55,233 bases of DNA from Nitrososphaerales archaeon (GTDB lineage Archaea > Thermoproteota > Nitrososphaeria > Nitrososphaerales > Gagatemarchaeaceae), in contig JASHPA010000137.1 in the NCBI GenBank assembly GCA_030038365.1, forward strand, positions 1-55,233. The letters run 5' to 3'. Of this stretch, positions 36,109-43,858 are shown in pieces. Position 1 is the stretch's first letter; the number at the start of each line of letters is the position of its first letter. The translations under genes and the position numbers were made by a program. Under the pieces are notes generated by a model that was given only the letters and a program-made list of their open reading frames with translations, was not told the DNA's origin and did no database searches.

Positions 36109-36264
36109 ATGGCTCGTTGCCCAGAGTGTGGAACGCTACTGATTCAGCTTGGGAAAAGAGGAGACGGACGATTTACGGAAGAGACGGATAGACCACGCTA
36201 TCGACGGGAGGTCGACAAGGTCGCGTGGGGTTGTCAGGAACACGGACCGTCGTGGGCCGCGTGA
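36109..36264 (+). CDS. 51-residue zinc-binding protein
   Basis: From ATG 36109 a 51-codon frame encodes MARCPECGTLLIQLGK and later WGCQEHG. A C4-C7 knuckle plus C-x2-H at about 41-44 makes one zinc site. A TATA-like box (GCTTATCC, 36080-36087) is 25 bases upstream. The family is not recognised. Confidence 0.6.
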   Translation: MARCPECGTLLIQLGKRGDGRFTEETDRPRYRREVDKVAWGCQEHGPSWAA

Positions 36265-36397
36265 CAAAGTCCCTCTCTCAGGGAAATCGAAAGATACCTT
36301 GCTGAAGCTTCTTTTGTCGTCGCCAGTTTCGACCAGTTCCATGCTAATGGAGAAATTACGTGTATTTAGGTGGCCGTATGGAAGTCGAAACAATTGG

Positions 36398-38806
36398 TCA
36401 GTTTGACTTATGGCGACCATTCACGATCAAGTTCAGGTAAGAAGAGAAACCCACGATTGACGTTGGTTTTTCGGAAACGGACGCGCCACTGGTTCGCTTG
36501 GAGGACAGGGCTCCCAAAATTCCAATCACCACGACGTCGGCGGCTACGATTAGCAGATATGACGATGTCAGTGATGTAGAGCTCGCTTTCGTGGAAGCCG
36601 AGCTGGAAGTGGTCGAGGCACCTGAGATGACGGTCAGCGTGTCGTTCAACGGGTTCGAGACGAATATCTCGCCCTTGCCAGAGTCGTATGCAATTGAGAA
36701 GGGATGCGGTCCTGCTGACTCGGTGCCGACGACAGAGTCGGTCGCGTCGGAGATAACGGCAGCGCTATCAGAATCGGGAGTAACAACGACTACCTCGCCC
36801 AGAGTTGGATCATAGACCGACTCACCCGCATCCGCAAGCGGAATCGTCGCGATGACGGAGTTGGAACTATCTGAGACGACGGAGATGCTGCCCGAGACGC
36901 TGGCTGACCCTTCGTTGCTCACAAAAATCTCCCCCTTGGAGGGGTCGTAAGTCATGCCATCTGGGTCCGGTCCGACCGGTATGTTGGCGACGACGGAGTT
37001 GCTTGAGTCAGAGATGACCGAGACCAATCCGGTCGCTGTATTGGATGCGCTGCTGTCGTTGGCCGTTTTTCCGATGTTGCCGACGAAGATCTCTCCTCTA
37101 GCGGGGTCGTAGGCTATCGCATTAGGAGCATCGTCAACCGGAATTGAAGCGACAACCGCGTTGGTAGAGGTCGATATCACGGAGACCACGCCGGAGGTGG
37201 TCAGGACGTTGTTCGGATATGAGCCCACCACCCTCTCCGCGCCCTCGTCCAGGACGAACACCTCCCCCCTCCCTGAGTCATATACCAAATCGCCAGGAAT
37301 CAGCCCCTGACCGCCGTTCTCAGATTGATTCCCCAAGTTGACCGTGGTTACGATGCTGTTGTTCGCGTCGGATATGACCGTGACGCAATTACCGTAGAGG
37401 TTGGAGACATAGAGCAATCCATTCGCCGGGTCATACGCGACATACTGCGGGCTGGGCGAGTTGGTGAAATTAAGACTGTTAACTCCGGGGATATTGATAG
37501 TCGCGATGACGGAGCCCGTGGTGTCGGAGACGACCGAGACGGTAGGCCCATTAAGATCGGCCACAAATGTCTCCCCTTTCGCCGAGTCATACGCGAGCCC
37601 TATTGGGTATGCGCCCACCCCGATCTCCCCGGGACCACCGTGTCCTGTGGTGGTGACGTAGGTGCCGGTCAAGCATTCTACGGACGCCTCGGAATCGAGG
37701 GTATAGGTGAAGCAGTTGGAGGAGTTCAAGCTCGTCGTCTGGGTGGAAGAAGAGGAGGATGCGGTTGTGCTGACCTGCGACGCTCCGACGGAGATGACAG
37801 AAAGGGTTTCGTCCTGGTTGCTCCCTACGAACACCTCGCCTCTGGCCGGGTCGTATGCGAGAACGGTACTGAGTATTCCTGCATTGACCACCTCGGTGAC
37901 CGAGTCGGTGGCGTCGCTGATGACCGAGACGTCGTCGGTCTCCTCGCTCGCGTTACCCTGGTTTCCCACGAAGATCTCACCGGTAGCCGGGTCGTAGGCC
38001 ATGCCTATCGGGCCGAACAGGTTACTCGAGGTGATGGTAGCCACGACAGAATCCGTCGCGTCGTTGATCACCGAGACGGCATCCTGATGCTCGTCGGCCA
38101 CGAACATCTCACCCTTGCCTGAGTCGTATACTATGCCAGAAGGCAGGTCTCCGACTGTGATCGTGGTCACCACGGAGTTGTTCGAGTCTGAGATCACCGA
38201 GACCGAGTTCTGTGTCTCATCGGCGACGTACATCTCCCCCTTGGAGGGGTCATAAGCCATGGAATACGGGTCGGCCCCTACCGGTATGGTGGCGATCACC
38301 GAGTCGGTGGTGTCCGAGATGACCGAGACCACACCGGGACCGCTCTGGCCACTGCCCACAAAGATCTCACCCTTTGTGGCGTCATAGGCCACCGAGTAAG
38401 GGTAGTTCCCCACAGAGACTGTCTTGATGATCTTGTCACTCGCGTCCGAGATTATCAATACGTCGTCGCCTGTACTATTGGCAACAAAGACCTCTCCCCT
38501 TGCGGAGTCGTATGCGATACCCGCGGGAGACGCATCAGTGCTCAAGGAAATATTGCCTACGACCTTGTTGTCGGTGTCGGAGATAACCAGAATCGAGTTT
38601 ATGTCGTTAAAGTAGTCGCTGTTCTGGACACTTACGAACAGCTCGCTTTTTCCCGAGTCATAGGCTATCCCAAACGCGTTCCCGGCGATGTTCGTCGACG
38701 CCACGAAAGCTTGTGCCTGCACGAACGCATGCGAAGAAGTTGCGAGGATCAGGAGAGCAAGCACGGAGAGGACCGTGGATGATCTGACTGCTCGGCACCC
38801 GGTCAC
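36398..38806 (-). CDS. Surface protein with two seven-bladed YVTN-type beta-propellers
   Basis: This 802-residue protein has an N-terminal signal peptide (VLSVLALLILATSSHA) and fourteen repeats of 40-60 residues. Each carries YD-x3-GE-x-FV-x-N and VSVISD-x2-NSVVATI-like strands, which matches the YVTN beta-propeller family common in archaeal surface proteins. Seven repeats precede and seven follow a Ser/Thr- and Cys-containing linker (TASSSSSTQTTSLNSSNC), so two propellers are predicted. A Ser/Thr stalk, one membrane helix (YLLIVAADVVVIGILGAL) and a short cytoplasmic tail follow. It is likely displayed on the cell surface. GTG start at 38806. Confidence 0.88.
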   Translation of the reverse strand: MTGCRAVRSSTVLSVLALLILATSSHAFVQAQAFVASTNIAGNAFGIAYDSGKSELFVSVQNSDYFNDINSILVISDTDNKVVGNISLSTDASPAGIAYDSARGEVFVANSTGDDVLIISDASDKIIKTVSVGNYPYSVAYDATKGEIFVGSGQSGPGVVSVISDTTDSVIATIPVGADPYSMAYDPSKGEMYVADETQNSVSVISDSNNSVVTTITVGDLPSGIVYDSGKGEMFVADEHQDAVSVINDATDSVVATITSSNLFGPIGMAYDPATGEIFVGNQGNASEETDDVSVISDATDSVTEVVNAGILSTVLAYDPARGEVFVGSNQDETLSVISVGASQVSTTASSSSSTQTTSLNSSNCFTYTLDSEASVECLTGTYVTTTGHGGPGEIGVGAYPIGLAYDSAKGETFVADLNGPTVSVVSDTTGSVIATINIPGVNSLNFTNSPSPQYVAYDPANGLLYVSNLYGNCVTVISDANNSIVTTVNLGNQSENGGQGLIPGDLVYDSGRGEVFVLDEGAERVVGSYPNNVLTTSGVVSVISTSTNAVVASIPVDDAPNAIAYDPARGEIFVGNIGKTANDSSASNTATGLVSVISDSSNSVVANIPVGPDPDGMTYDPSKGEIFVSNEGSASVSGSISVVSDSSNSVIATIPLADAGESVYDPTLGEVVVVTPDSDSAAVISDATDSVVGTESAGPHPFSIAYDSGKGEIFVSNPLNDTLTVISGASTTSSSASTKASSTSLTSSYLLIVAADVVVIGILGALSSKRTSGASVSEKPTSIVGFSSYLNLIVNGRHKSN

Positions 38807-39042
38807 AAATCTCCCGTTGCGCCCCTAACGGTTTTCACTTAAGCCTTTCCGGGGTCGATGCGGTTTGGTTGCGGGCGTCCGGCCTGCTGGATGACCACGT
38901 AGGTCCGTGATATTGCGCCGCCCCATACCGTGTTCCGGTCACCGTCTGGTATCCAATCGGATAAGCCAGTTCCAGCGAGCTGACTGGCTTACCCCACACG
39001 GTGCGTAGAAGCCGATCTTGGCTACGATACCTTGGAACGGTG
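38807..39042 (-). other. Region upstream of the propeller gene
   Basis: This presumably contains the promoter of the minus-strand propeller gene. No convincing gene is seen here. The stretch to 39388 holds only the doubtful small gene reported separately. Confidence 0.3.
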
Positions 39043-39213
39043 TCAGCGAGCTCGAATATGGAGTGACACCCTCCTGATGGTCCGCACTCGACGCGCCTTC
39101 TCGCGTTTGCGGCTATCCTTCTCCTGCTCGACCTCCCGGTGCTCATCGTCCTCCTCCTGCCTTTCCGCCTTGTGCCTTTGGGCGTCTGCTGGCGTCTCGA
39201 TCTCCGATGCCAT
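39043..39213 (-). CDS. Doubtful small charged protein
   Basis: A 56-codon frame encodes a strongly charged, probably helical chain (ETPADAQRHKAERQEEDDEH, KDSRKREKARR). A weak TATA-like GGTGATACGC sits about 26 bases before ATG 39213. Low complexity makes a chance ORF quite possible. Confidence 0.25.
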   Translation of the reverse strand: MASEIETPADAQRHKAERQEEDDEHREVEQEKDSRKREKARRVRTIRRVSLHIRAR

Positions 39214-39388
39214 GAGTATGTCGTGCACCGGCTCGGTGATACGCCGAAGGGAACTTTCTACTGCACGAATCACAGGAGCGACGCTAACGGGACATCGGAC
39301 GGTTCTCCTGCGCTCGCCGTTGGCGGCACTACCTATTCCGGCGCGGATGCGGCGCGAACGTCGACCGGGTCGGGAGTGGCCGAACAAG

Positions 39389-39736
39389 CTATGGCGGGGC
39401 GATGCTTGACAGGTTGGGAAACACCATGTAGGAAAGGGCTATCAGGATGATCCCTCCGATGAACATTCCCCATCCCGTACGCCTGGAGATGTGGCTCCAG
39501 TACAGTATGGCTCCTATCGGTATCAGGATGAGTCCGGCATAGAATGCTATCAGCGTCGCCGCGCCGTCGATTCCGGCTGCGAGAATATGGAGCTGGCCCG
39601 CAAAGGCCTGAAAATAGCCGCTAATCGTGGCCCCGAAGTTCGGCAGCGACTCGGACGAAACTGTGGTCGCGATAGATGTCGCGATGGAGGTCGAATTCGT
39701 GCCCGAACTTGCGGTTGCGGTGATGCTGGCGCTCAT
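39389..39736 (-). CDS. Small two-helix membrane protein with Ser/Thr-rich N-terminus
   Basis: This 115-residue protein has about 35 Ser/Thr-rich residues, then a hydrophobic stretch at about 45-80 (HILAAGIDGAATLIAFYAGL) and another at about 90-108 (GMFIGGIILIALSYMVF), with a positively charged loop (SHISRRTG) between. The topology and size recall pilin-like VirB2/TrbC proteins, but I see no sequence signature to confirm that. A TATA-like box (39757-39765) lies 25 bases before ATG 39736. Confidence 0.7.
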   Translation of the reverse strand: MSASITATASSGTNSTSIATSIATTVSSESLPNFGATISGYFQAFAGQLHILAAGIDGAATLIAFYAGLILIPIGAILYWSHISRRTGWGMFIGGIILIALSYMVFPNLSSIAPP

Positions 39737-39756
39737 CGGATAGAAGGTCGTCTGGT

Positions 39757-39765
39757 CTAATAAGC
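39757..39765 (-). promoter_or_regulatory. TATA-like box of the small two-helix membrane protein
   Basis: On the minus strand it reads GCTTATTAGAC, centred 25 bases before ATG 39736. Confidence 0.5.
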
Positions 39766-39810
39766 GGCAATGTCTCGCGGAGTCACAGCCTTGGCCCTGT
39801 TGCTGCCCAC

Positions 39811-40032
39811 CTATCCCTCCTCTACAAGTTCCTCGACTCTCTTGACCCTTGCTATTTTGTACGCTCTTATGATCCCTTTAGCCTTCAGACCCTTCATATC
39901 TATGAGCCTCTCTGAGCTGAATTTCACCAGTCCGCCACCAACGGACTCCACGTTGACTCCCTGCTTCGACATGAGGTTGGCAAAGGTCTCGGCACCTGCT
40001 ACGGTCACAACATACTCGTACTCTTCAGTCAT
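39811..40032 (-). CDS. Small hypothetical protein
   Basis: This 73-residue soluble protein (EYEYVVTVAGAETFANLMSK) has an alternating strand-helix pattern and a charged C-terminus (IARVKRVEELVEEG). It is not recognised. It follows the next gene on the same strand by 22 bases and could be cotranscribed with it. Confidence 0.65.
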   Translation of the reverse strand: MTEEYEYVVTVAGAETFANLMSKQGVNVESVGGGLVKFSSERLIDMKGLKAKGIIRAYKIARVKRVEELVEEG

Positions 40033-40054
40033 ACCAGCATGATCAACCAGAAAT

Positions 40055-40405
40055 TCATTTGAGGTCGTTCCATGATGGCCGAGAAGCCTCTATGCCTTTC
40101 ACTCCGAGCTGTCTCCTGGCGTACGCGACCTCCTGGGCATTCTTGGTGATCAAGTCGATTAGTTCATCCACCTCCTCCCTCATTCTCGCATCCGAGGGAC
40201 GCGCATGCGCGAGGGCCTCGAGCCGGAGAAGGAGTGTCTGGTGAAAATCCGTCACCGAATGAAGGACGTCGTCCAGCGACTTCGCATCGACTTGCCGATT
40301 TCTGCTGCGGCCGCTGGAGCCAGCAGCGACGGAGCGAACCTTCGTCCTTCCTTCTCCTCTCTTTCCCGCCGAATCTGGCTTCGCGACGGGGTAGTCCTCT
40401 GACAA
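40055..40405 (-). CDS. Small hypothetical helical protein
   Basis: The first 30 residues are basic (GKRGEGRTKVRS), followed by helical segments (LDDVLHSVTDFHQTLLLRLE, MREEVDELIDLITKNAQEVA). It is unrecognised. The frame is open to a TTG at 40438, but a TATA-like stretch at 40443-40452 would start the transcript near 40420, which favours the TTG at 40405 (116 residues). Confidence 0.55.
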   Translation of the reverse strand: MSEDYPVAKPDSAGKRGEGRTKVRSVAAGSSGRSRNRQVDAKSLDDVLHSVTDFHQTLLLRLEALAHARPSDARMREEVDELIDLITKNAQEVAYARRQLGVKGIEASRPSWNDLK

Positions 40406-40519
40406 CGCTAACGCTCTACGATTTGCGCAGACCGCCAAGGCATTCTTAAATCCACATAGAGGATTGTTATGGAAGATTAAGCGGAGCGCCGAACGACAAT
40501 TCCTTCCAGCCTCTTACTC

Positions 40520-40834
40520 TTGCAAGAGAAGCACAGTGTGGCCATCCTACTGCTCCTCGACCAGAGCGAAAGCCCTCTAACGACCAAGAAAATAATAGAG
40601 TCGCTGGGATTGAAGAGCTGGACCAGGGCAACGAGGACGCTCTTCAAGCTGGAAGAAGCCAACATCATTGTCAGGGCGGAACGATACGTAGGCATGCACT
40701 CATCAAGAGCAATCGTGTGGCAGCTCGAGCCAGAAGACGGCGACAAAGTTGTGGACGCGCTCAAGGAAGCGGAGAGATGGATCGACCATGCCCACAACAA
40801 GAAGAACGCTTCGCTTCCTACGGGATCCGGTTGA
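40520..40834 (+). CDS. Winged-helix DNA-binding protein, first of two
   Basis: This protein of about 104 residues has a winged-helix pattern: a helix (HSVAILLLLDQS), then TTKKIIESLGLKSWTRATRTLFKLEEANII as the turn and recognition region, then a short wing. It is similar in order to the next regulator (41020-41421), with WTRATRTLFKLEEA against WVAISNTLRKLQKA. TTG at 40520 is the first usable start; the frame is open further left without another. Confidence 0.65.
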   Translation: MQEKHSVAILLLLDQSESPLTTKKIIESLGLKSWTRATRTLFKLEEANIIVRAERYVGMHSSRAIVWQLEPEDGDKVVDALKEAERWIDHAHNKKNASLPTGSG

Positions 40835-41019
40835 CGTAAGTTCCAGGGCCTGAAGGGCTGCTTTTCCCGAAGCCGCCCCTGATAAGACCATACCTGCCAT
40901 GAAACGGTCACTGTCGCAACTTCTGCACGATTGTCATACTGATTAGCTACAATAAATCGCTACTTCAGCAATAAGAGGCGAGTCTGCTTCCTCCTCTCGC
41001 ATATCGCTGGATTGAGATT

Positions 41020-41421
41020 GTGGGACCTCGCAACGTCACTATATTGGAGTCGAAATATGCGATTCAGGTCGTTATCTTTCTTCACGAGCTGGATTATCCT
41101 GTGCCCACGCGTCGTATAGTAGATGCTCTCGGAGTTAGCAACTGGGTCGCAATCTCAAATACACTGCGCAAGCTGCAGAAGGCTGGCCTGATCACGGTGC
41201 AGAACGCGAGGGTCGGTAGAAAGAAATCGCCGGCAAGGCTCTGGCAGATCGAATCGGAGGTCGGCGTGAAAGTGGCCGAGGGCCTGGAGGAGATAGACCG
41301 CCGGATGAGCAAAGAAGAAGTCGGCGGCCTTTCGGAACGTCGGGCGATAGGGAGCACAGAACTAGAGGAGAAGCTGGTCACGGTAGTACGCAGCGGCCTG
41401 AAGAAGGTAACCGGAGCCTGA
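41020..41421 (+). CDS. Winged-helix DNA-binding protein, second of two
   Basis: This 133-residue protein has the pattern LESKYAIQVVIFLHELDYPV, PTRRIVDALGVSNWVAISNT (turn and recognition helix) and LRKLQKAGLITVQ with a basic wing (VGRKKSPARLWQIE). A C-terminal helical region may dimerise it. It is paralogous to the preceding gene. Start GTG 41020. Confidence 0.7.
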   Translation: MGPRNVTILESKYAIQVVIFLHELDYPVPTRRIVDALGVSNWVAISNTLRKLQKAGLITVQNARVGRKKSPARLWQIESEVGVKVAEGLEEIDRRMSKEEVGGLSERRAIGSTELEEKLVTVVRSGLKKVTGA

Positions 41422-41648
41422 GGCCCCGAAGGGCAATGCAGAAAAGGGACGCGACAGGACTATTTCACTGCAATATGCGCCATTGAAGACAGGGCATAAA
41501 CCGCCAGACTTTCCTCTTTGTTGAACGCCAGCCTGCTTTGTTACACTGCAAGCAGAAGCCGCTGACCAGATCGGAAGCGCAATACGTCGAGCGATCTAAG
41601 CCCCGAAGCGGCAGTTGGCCCTTTTATCTCACGTGTTATTGGATGGGT

Positions 41649-41978
41649 ATGAAGACGGAACAAGAGAAGGACGAAGTGGACGAACTCATTAACAAAATAG
41701 ATGATTTGGACCCACACGAGCCTGGCTTCTCCGAAGCACTGGCTGGGATCGAAAATGATGCGATGGCCGAAATGATAATGGCAAACAGGAAGAAGGACTA
41801 TCTCAAGGCGGCGAGGGCTCTCTCATTGCTAAAGGACATCGCCATCGTGAAGAGTATGGCGCGGGGATACAGGACAACGATGGAGTTGGTGCTTTGCGCA
41901 CACCAAATACAAAGCATCCTCTTGCGCGAAGTTGAATCTCCCGCCCTAAACGAGAGACGAGGCACAGACCCTGCCTGA
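41649..41978 (+). CDS. Small hypothetical helical protein
   Basis: This 109-residue, largely helical protein starts MKTEQEKDEVDELINKIDD. It has no recognised motif and two to three helical segments (IMANRKKDYLKAARALSLLK). A TATA-like CTTTTATCT (41621-41629) lies 24 bases before ATG 41649; ATG 41643 is also possible. Confidence 0.65.
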   Translation: MKTEQEKDEVDELINKIDDLDPHEPGFSEALAGIENDAMAEMIMANRKKDYLKAARALSLLKDIAIVKSMARGYRTTMELVLCAHQIQSILLREVESPALNERRGTDPA

Positions 41979-42142
41979 GCCGCAAAAGCGTGGTACGACG
42001 CGCAAAGGACTCGCCACAGAAGAGGCGGCCGGGATCAGATTAAGAGGGTGGCGCTTCATACGCCTGTACAACGAGACGCCACACACATACTTTCCGTTCG
42101 AGTCGCACCGCTTTCTCGGCTCGCTTTGCATCGGGAACCATC

Positions 42143-42625
42143 TTAGTACCCTAGCCTCGCGGTTTCCTCGGGGTCCTCTATGTCTATCGAATGAAGACCT
42201 TCCTGCTGAGCTATCCCGAGCAGTGCTTTGTCGGCAGAGACTAGTCTGTCAGCCTTCGAGTGGAGACACTGGACTAGCTGGAGTGCGTCGGCCTGATAGA
42301 TGTGATATTTTCTGATGAGGTCCCAGGCGTCGCCGATTTCGGACGAACCGAGTGGCAACAATTCGAGCGACTCTATCCTCAAGAGTCGGAGGGTCTCTCC
42401 GGCGAGTTGTCCCAAGGCGATCCCCGACTGTTCCTTGGTGATCCAACCTCTTCGCTGGTACTGGTCTATGATGCCGATAGTCTCTCCGAGGTTCCACAGC
42501 GAAAAGCAGATGTCTACCTCCTTCGCGTCAGATGCCTCATAGATTCTGGCTGCCGCTTCGCTTCCTTTCTCAGCGATGTAGCGCTTGACGATGACGCTAC
42601 TGTCTAGATATAGCCTTGTCGTGAC
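42143..42625 (-). CDS. PIN-domain toxin (VapC-like), no canonical start codon
   Basis: The frame contains a full PIN ribonuclease domain: the first catalytic Asp in RLYLDSSVIVKRY, the Glu in LWNLGETIGII, then YQADALQL and SADKALL. ATG, GTG and TTG are absent upstream of TTG 42415, which would delete the first two acidic sites. The conserved N-terminus requires a start near GTC 42625 (or ACG 42622), overlapping the antitoxin by 29 bases. Translation may be coupled to the antitoxin, or a GTG-to-GTC change has silenced the toxin. Confidence 0.75.
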   Translation of the reverse strand, partial: VTTRLYLDSSVIVKRYIAEKGSEAAARIYEASDAKEVDICFSLWNLGETIGIIDQYQRRGWITKEQSGIALGQLAGETLRLLRIESLELLPLGSSEIGDAWDLIRKYHIYQADALQLVQCLHSKADRLVSADKALLGIAQQEGLHSIDIEDPEETARLGY

Positions 42626-42884
42626 GCCCGCCCCTCATCTCCCTTAGCACGGATCCCGCCGAGGTAATGACTGAAGGCTTTACCGCAACGACCCGCGTGG
42701 AGCTAAGGCCTTTGGATGGAATCTTCATCTTCTGGAACGCGGTCGCGACCCTTTCCTCCACGATAGCGTCCTTGATTAGGCTCTCGACCTCTGAGCTCAG
42801 AGCCCGCGGATCACCGGTCTTTCTCAGCACCGCCCTCCTGAACTTGGTCCAGGTCTCGTCCCCGACGTAGAGGCTCACCTTCAT
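42597..42884 (-). CDS. VapB-like antitoxin (ribbon-helix-helix)
   Basis: This 95-residue protein starts with a short beta-strand (KVSLYVGDETWTKFRRAVL), a ribbon-helix-helix DNA-binding pattern, then a helical region and a polar tail (EMRGGRHDKAISRQ) that would bind the PIN toxin. It should repress its own operon. ATG at 42884 is preceded by a TATA-like box around 42911-42918. Confidence 0.78.
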   Translation of the reverse strand: MKVSLYVGDETWTKFRRAVLRKTGDPRALSSEVESLIKDAIVEERVATAFQKMKIPSKGLSSTRVVAVKPSVITSAGSVLREMRGGRHDKAISRQ

Positions 42885-43191
42885 ACCACTTTAACGGCAA
42901 AGCTCTATCTCTATAAGTTCTTTGCGGTATAATTGGACTCGTCAACAGGGGTTCGAAGGGGGACAATCGTGATCTATGCGCTGCCGAGCCTGGTAAGCAT
43001 AGTTTGGTCCGATGACCTGAAACCGGCTGGTCATCGATAGACCTCCAGACCCCTCGGTCCTCGATCAGAGGAAAGGCACTCCGCGCTCCCAGTGGTTTCC
43101 TGACGTGGCCGCCCGAGTGTGAATCGGAGCTTACGTCCGGATACCGACACGCGTATTAGTCAAGACACAACCACATACCTCGGACCTAGCA
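42885..43191 (+). other. Intergenic region between VapB and zinc-ribbon gene
   Basis: It contains the promoter of the VapBC pair (42911-42918, minus) and a possible one for the zinc-ribbon gene (GTATTAGT, 43151-43158). A 300-base frame that reads through it has no sensible protein pattern. Confidence 0.35.
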
Positions 43192-43767
43192 ATGCCGGGA
43201 CACGGGCACGGTCATCACAGCGGGGGACAGCTGCTTTACGCACCAATCTACTACCCATATTACGGGTGGGCTGGCTTTTACTCACCTTGGCTTGGTTGGA
43301 GCAACTGGGTCTGGAACTGGACGACATGCCAGGAGTGTATGGCGATGGTCCGAACGTCGTCAAACTACTGCAGTTACTGCGGGAACCTGATGCCACAAGC
43401 CGCGAAGGTAGAAATGAAATCCTGTGGCGCGTGCGGGGAAAACATACGGGCCTCCGCAAACTTCTGCCAATATTGCGGCGAAGACACACGGGACCTGAAG
43501 AAGCTGAAGGCGCGCATGCGGTTCTCCTGGCTGAACGGTACGGAGCGAAGATACGGCTCGGACCATACACGCTTCCGCGTCAGTGGAATTCCCAGCGCCG
43601 AAGATGACAACGAGGGACCCATGTTCGACAAGGCAAGGAAAAAGGCGAAGGACACGAACGAAGCGGTCACGGTCAACGTCGTTCTCCTAGAAAAGCGGGG
43701 AGAGATTGACTCGTTTCCGTGGGCACTCGTTCGACCAAACGGCACGATAGAATACGTGTATCCCTGA
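43192..43767 (+). CDS. Double zinc-ribbon protein with aromatic-rich N-terminus
   Basis: This is a 191-residue protein. Residues 1-45 are His-, Tyr- and Trp-rich (LLYAPIYYPYYGW, SPWLGWSNWVWNW), which may form a membrane-dipping or aggregating segment. Two adjacent four-cysteine ribbons follow (CQEC...CSYC and CGAC...CQYC). The C-terminal half (AVTVNVVLLEKRGE) is a soluble domain of unknown fold. The role is unknown. Confidence 0.78.
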   Translation: MPGHGHGHHSGGQLLYAPIYYPYYGWAGFYSPWLGWSNWVWNWTTCQECMAMVRTSSNYCSYCGNLMPQAAKVEMKSCGACGENIRASANFCQYCGEDTRDLKKLKARMRFSWLNGTERRYGSDHTRFRVSGIPSAEDDNEGPMFDKARKKAKDTNEAVTVNVVLLEKRGEIDSFPWALVRPNGTIEYVYP

Positions 43768-43858
43768 TTGCGTCCGGCCTTAGGGTGAAGAGATAGTTCA
43801 GGCGGAAGTTAGTAGGCGGTCGCTCTAACTCACGACTGCGGCGATGACGGTCCGGATG

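Noticed and set aside
38835-39146. 103-codon minus ORF beside the propeller gene
   Set aside because: Composition is rich in Arg, Ser and Thr without a pattern and it overlaps another open frame.
43119-43607. 162-codon plus ORF overlapping the zinc-ribbon gene
   Set aside because: Shadow of the real frame, which has four CxxC pairs.
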